A DNA stretch of 64,000 nucleotides from contig JARGNI010000002.1 of assembly GCA_029213195.1 (NCBI GenBank), positions 1 through 64,000 on the forward strand, read 5' to 3'. Source of the stretch: Verrucomicrobiales bacterium (GTDB lineage: Bacteria > Verrucomicrobiota > Verrucomicrobiia > Verrucomicrobiales > DEV007). Shown piece by piece: positions 62,688-64,000 of the stretch. Both the position numbers and the translations under genes were made by a program. Each line of letters begins with the position of its first letter. The first letter of the stretch is position 1. The notes below the pieces were generated by a model. The model saw only the letters and a list, made by a program, of their open reading frames with translations, was not told the DNA's origin and made no database searches.

Positions 62688-63680
62688 CTAGGGTACCGGG
62701 ATGCGGTCCAGAATCGTCGCGATGATCTGTTCGCTGGTGATTTCCTCGGCCTCCGCCTCGTAGCTGAGCAACAGGCGATGTCGCAAGACGTCATAGACAA
62801 GATCCTTTACATCCTGCGGCACGACATAGCCGCGCCCTTCGAGAAAGGCTTTCGCCTTGGCGGCCAGGGTCAGATTGATGGTTCCTCGCGGCGACGCTCC
62901 CGCGCGAACCAGCGGGGTCAGACCGGGTTCGACTTCTCCCGGAACCCGAGTCGCGTGAATCAGGCTCACGATGTAGTCCTTCACCCCATCATCGACATAG
63001 ACGTAGTTCACCAGTTCGCGACTCGCGATGACCGTCTTCGGATCCACGACCGGTCGCGTCGTCGTCTTGGCCGAGGAGGTGGCCATCCGATCGAGGATCG
63101 CCCGCTCTTCTTCAACGGTGGGATAGTCGACGAGCACCTTGACAAGAAAGCGATCGAGCTGGGCCTCGGGCAGTTGATAAGTTCCCTCCTGATCGATGGG
63201 GTTCTGCGTGGCGAGCACGAGGAAGGGATCGGGAAGTTGATAGGTCGTGTCGCCGATCGTGACCTGGCGCTCCTGCATCGCCTCGAGGAGGGCACTCTGC
63301 ACCTTTGCCGGAGCTCGGTTGATCTCATCGGCGAGGATGAGGTTCGAAAAGATGGGACCGAGCTTGGGAGAGAACTCGTTGGTCTGGGGATTGAAGATCA
63401 GGGTCCCGAGAAGGTCTGCCGGAAGGAGGTCCGGGGTGAACTGGATTCTCTGGAAATCCGCCGAGAGGGCGCCCGCAAGAGAGTTCACGGTGAGGGTCTT
63501 GGCGAGTCCTGGCACCCCCTCGAGGAGGACATGTCCATTGGTGAGAAGACCTACGAGAAGACGGTCGACGAGCTCATTCTGCCCCACCACGACCTTTGCC
63601 ATCTCCTCGCGCACTGCATTCACCCAGCCTCCCTGTTTCTGGATCTCTTCGGCGAGTTTGTTGGTGTCTACAGTATGCAT
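62688..63680 (-). CDS. MoxR family AAA+ ATPase
   Basis: A 330-residue AAA+ chaperone-like ATPase. The Walker A motif is GVPGLAKTLTVN near residue 54, Walker B is LILADEINRAP near 115, sensor 1 is FLVLATQNPIDQEGTYQLPE near 157, and the arginine region is QLDRFLVKV. MoxR proteins activate or assemble partner proteins that carry VWA domains. The usual partners (DUF58, VWA, BatD/TPR genes) are not within the window; the next minus-strand gene is the leucine-rich-repeat protein. The transporter gene lies upstream. Confidence 0.94.
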   Translation of the reverse strand: MHTVDTNKLAEEIQKQGGWVNAVREEMAKVVVGQNELVDRLLVGLLTNGHVLLEGVPGLAKTLTVNSLAGALSADFQRIQFTPDLLPADLLGTLIFNPQTNEFSPKLGPIFSNLILADEINRAPAKVQSALLEAMQERQVTIGDTTYQLPDPFLVLATQNPIDQEGTYQLPEAQLDRFLVKVLVDYPTVEEERAILDRMATSSAKTTTRPVVDPKTVIASRELVNYVYVDDGVKDYIVSLIHATRVPGEVEPGLTPLVRAGASPRGTINLTLAAKAKAFLEGRGYVVPQDVKDLVYDVLRHRLLLSYEAEAEEITSEQIIATILDRIPVP

Positions 63681-63785
63681 TCGAAAGGCGATCGGATTTC
63701 ACGGATGGCGTGACGAGAGAATAGATGGATCGATTTTGGGAGGGACGCAACCCGAGAGCGCGGATCATTTCCACCGACCTTTCGA

Positions 63786-64000
63786 TCAGGCGGGCTCAGG
63801 AACTGCGGAGTCATCGCCACGATCCTCTTCTTCGGGCTCCTCGGAGTCGTCGTCCATGTTCTTTCCGAATCGTTTCCCGACAGCGGATTCGAGACGGCGC
63901 TCCCAGATATAACGTCGGAAAAGCACCTTGATGGCGGCCGTCAGCGGCACCGCGAGCAAAGCGCCGAGGAGCCCCCCCAGAAGCAGGGACCAGAAAAGCA
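63786..64000 (-). CDS. C-terminal end of an AI-2E family transporter (partial)
   Basis: Only the last 71 codons are in the window; the 5' part lies beyond base 64000. The sequence LFWSLLLGGLLGALLAVPLT followed by AAIKVLFRRYIWERR is typical for the final membrane helix of AI-2E/YdiK-type permeases. A strongly acidic tail follows (MDDDSEEPEEEDRGDD), ending at TGA (63788-63786). It is upstream of moxR on the same strand, 105 bases apart. Confidence 0.75.
   Translation of the reverse strand, partial: LFWSLLLGGLLGALLAVPLTAAIKVLFRRYIWERRLESAVGKRFGKNMDDDSEEPEEEDRGDDSAVPEPA

Noticed and set aside
61428-63680. MoxR plus leucine-rich-repeat protein as a defence system
   Set aside because: No effector, nuclease or mobile-element context, and the MoxR sequence is of the common chaperone type.
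1-64000. tRNA, rRNA or insertion sequence
   Set aside because: No cloverleaf with a CCA-type end, no rRNA-like sequence, and no transposase or flanking inverted repeats with target duplication were found by eye; a tRNAscan/Infernal run would be decisive.

Overview
The window looks like a chromosomal segment of a Gram-negative bacterium of the Verrucomicrobiota, or a close relative in the PVC superphylum. The reasons are the dense set of PVC-typical protein families (DUF1501, DUF1552, DUF1592/1587/1588/1585, PSCyt1/PSCyt2/PSD1, CxxCH propeller proteins, DUF1080, SHD1), a lipid A gene (lpxB), a TonB-dependent receptor, a moderately high GC content, and translation starts that mostly lack a Shine-Dalgarno motif. 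No rRNA, tRNA, CRISPR array, prophage or insertion sequence was recognised. Gene identities come from reading motifs by eye, not from searches.

Layout. 1-348: no convincing gene. 349-4628 (-): PSCyt/PSD1 cytochrome-like protein followed by a Tat-exported DUF1501 protein. 4802-10283: glpK, panD, an M28 peptidase, lpxB and dprA. 10367-13018: topB with a lysine-rich tail, followed by two palindromic repeat elements. 13307-17040 (-): a DUF1592 plus DUF1552 operon. 17118-23514: coaD, a small lipoprotein, a valine-pyruvate aminotransferase, then an overlapping operon of thiD, a degenerate S41-like protein, bioF and an esterase. 23508-28039: CPBP protease, mscS, holB-tmk and hisI. 28100-34374: aldolase-dehydrogenase fusion, then dnaG, rpoD and a small membrane protein. 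34430-40870: TonB receptor, M48 lipoprotein, 5-formyl-THF cyclo-ligase, an SHD1/HMA-like protein, a DUF1080 protein and a ferritin-like protein. 40822-48670: two large divergent CxxCH propeller proteins and a Pro/Ala/Lys-rich secreted protein. 48804-52679: ArnT-like and DPM1-like glycosyltransferases, a lipoprotein and a ROK kinase. 52823-about 54040: gene remnants. 54127-61403: an FAD enzyme with adhesive-type side domains, a PAS-AraC regulator, and a second DUF1592 plus DUF1552 operon. 61428-64000 (-): a leucine-rich-repeat protein, a MoxR ATPase and the end of an AI-2E family transporter gene.

How it fits together. Housekeeping genes (replication, transcription, vitamin and cofactor synthesis, envelope) alternate with large exported proteins of the kind used by PVC bacteria, probably in polysaccharide breakdown and periplasmic electron transfer. 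There are three intact cytochrome-like/Tat-exported gene pairs plus the remnant of a fourth, and a PAS-AraC regulator next to one of them. The most notable points are: a thiD gene that appears to lack an ATG/GTG/TTG start; a catalytically dead S41-like protein inside a cofactor operon; lysine-rich histone-like tails on both RpoD and TopB; hairpin repeats with a GNRA loop; an AT-rich palindrome carrying start codons on both strands; and a rearrangement scar containing a DUF1592 remnant with an in-frame stop. No clearly new multi-gene system was demonstrated.
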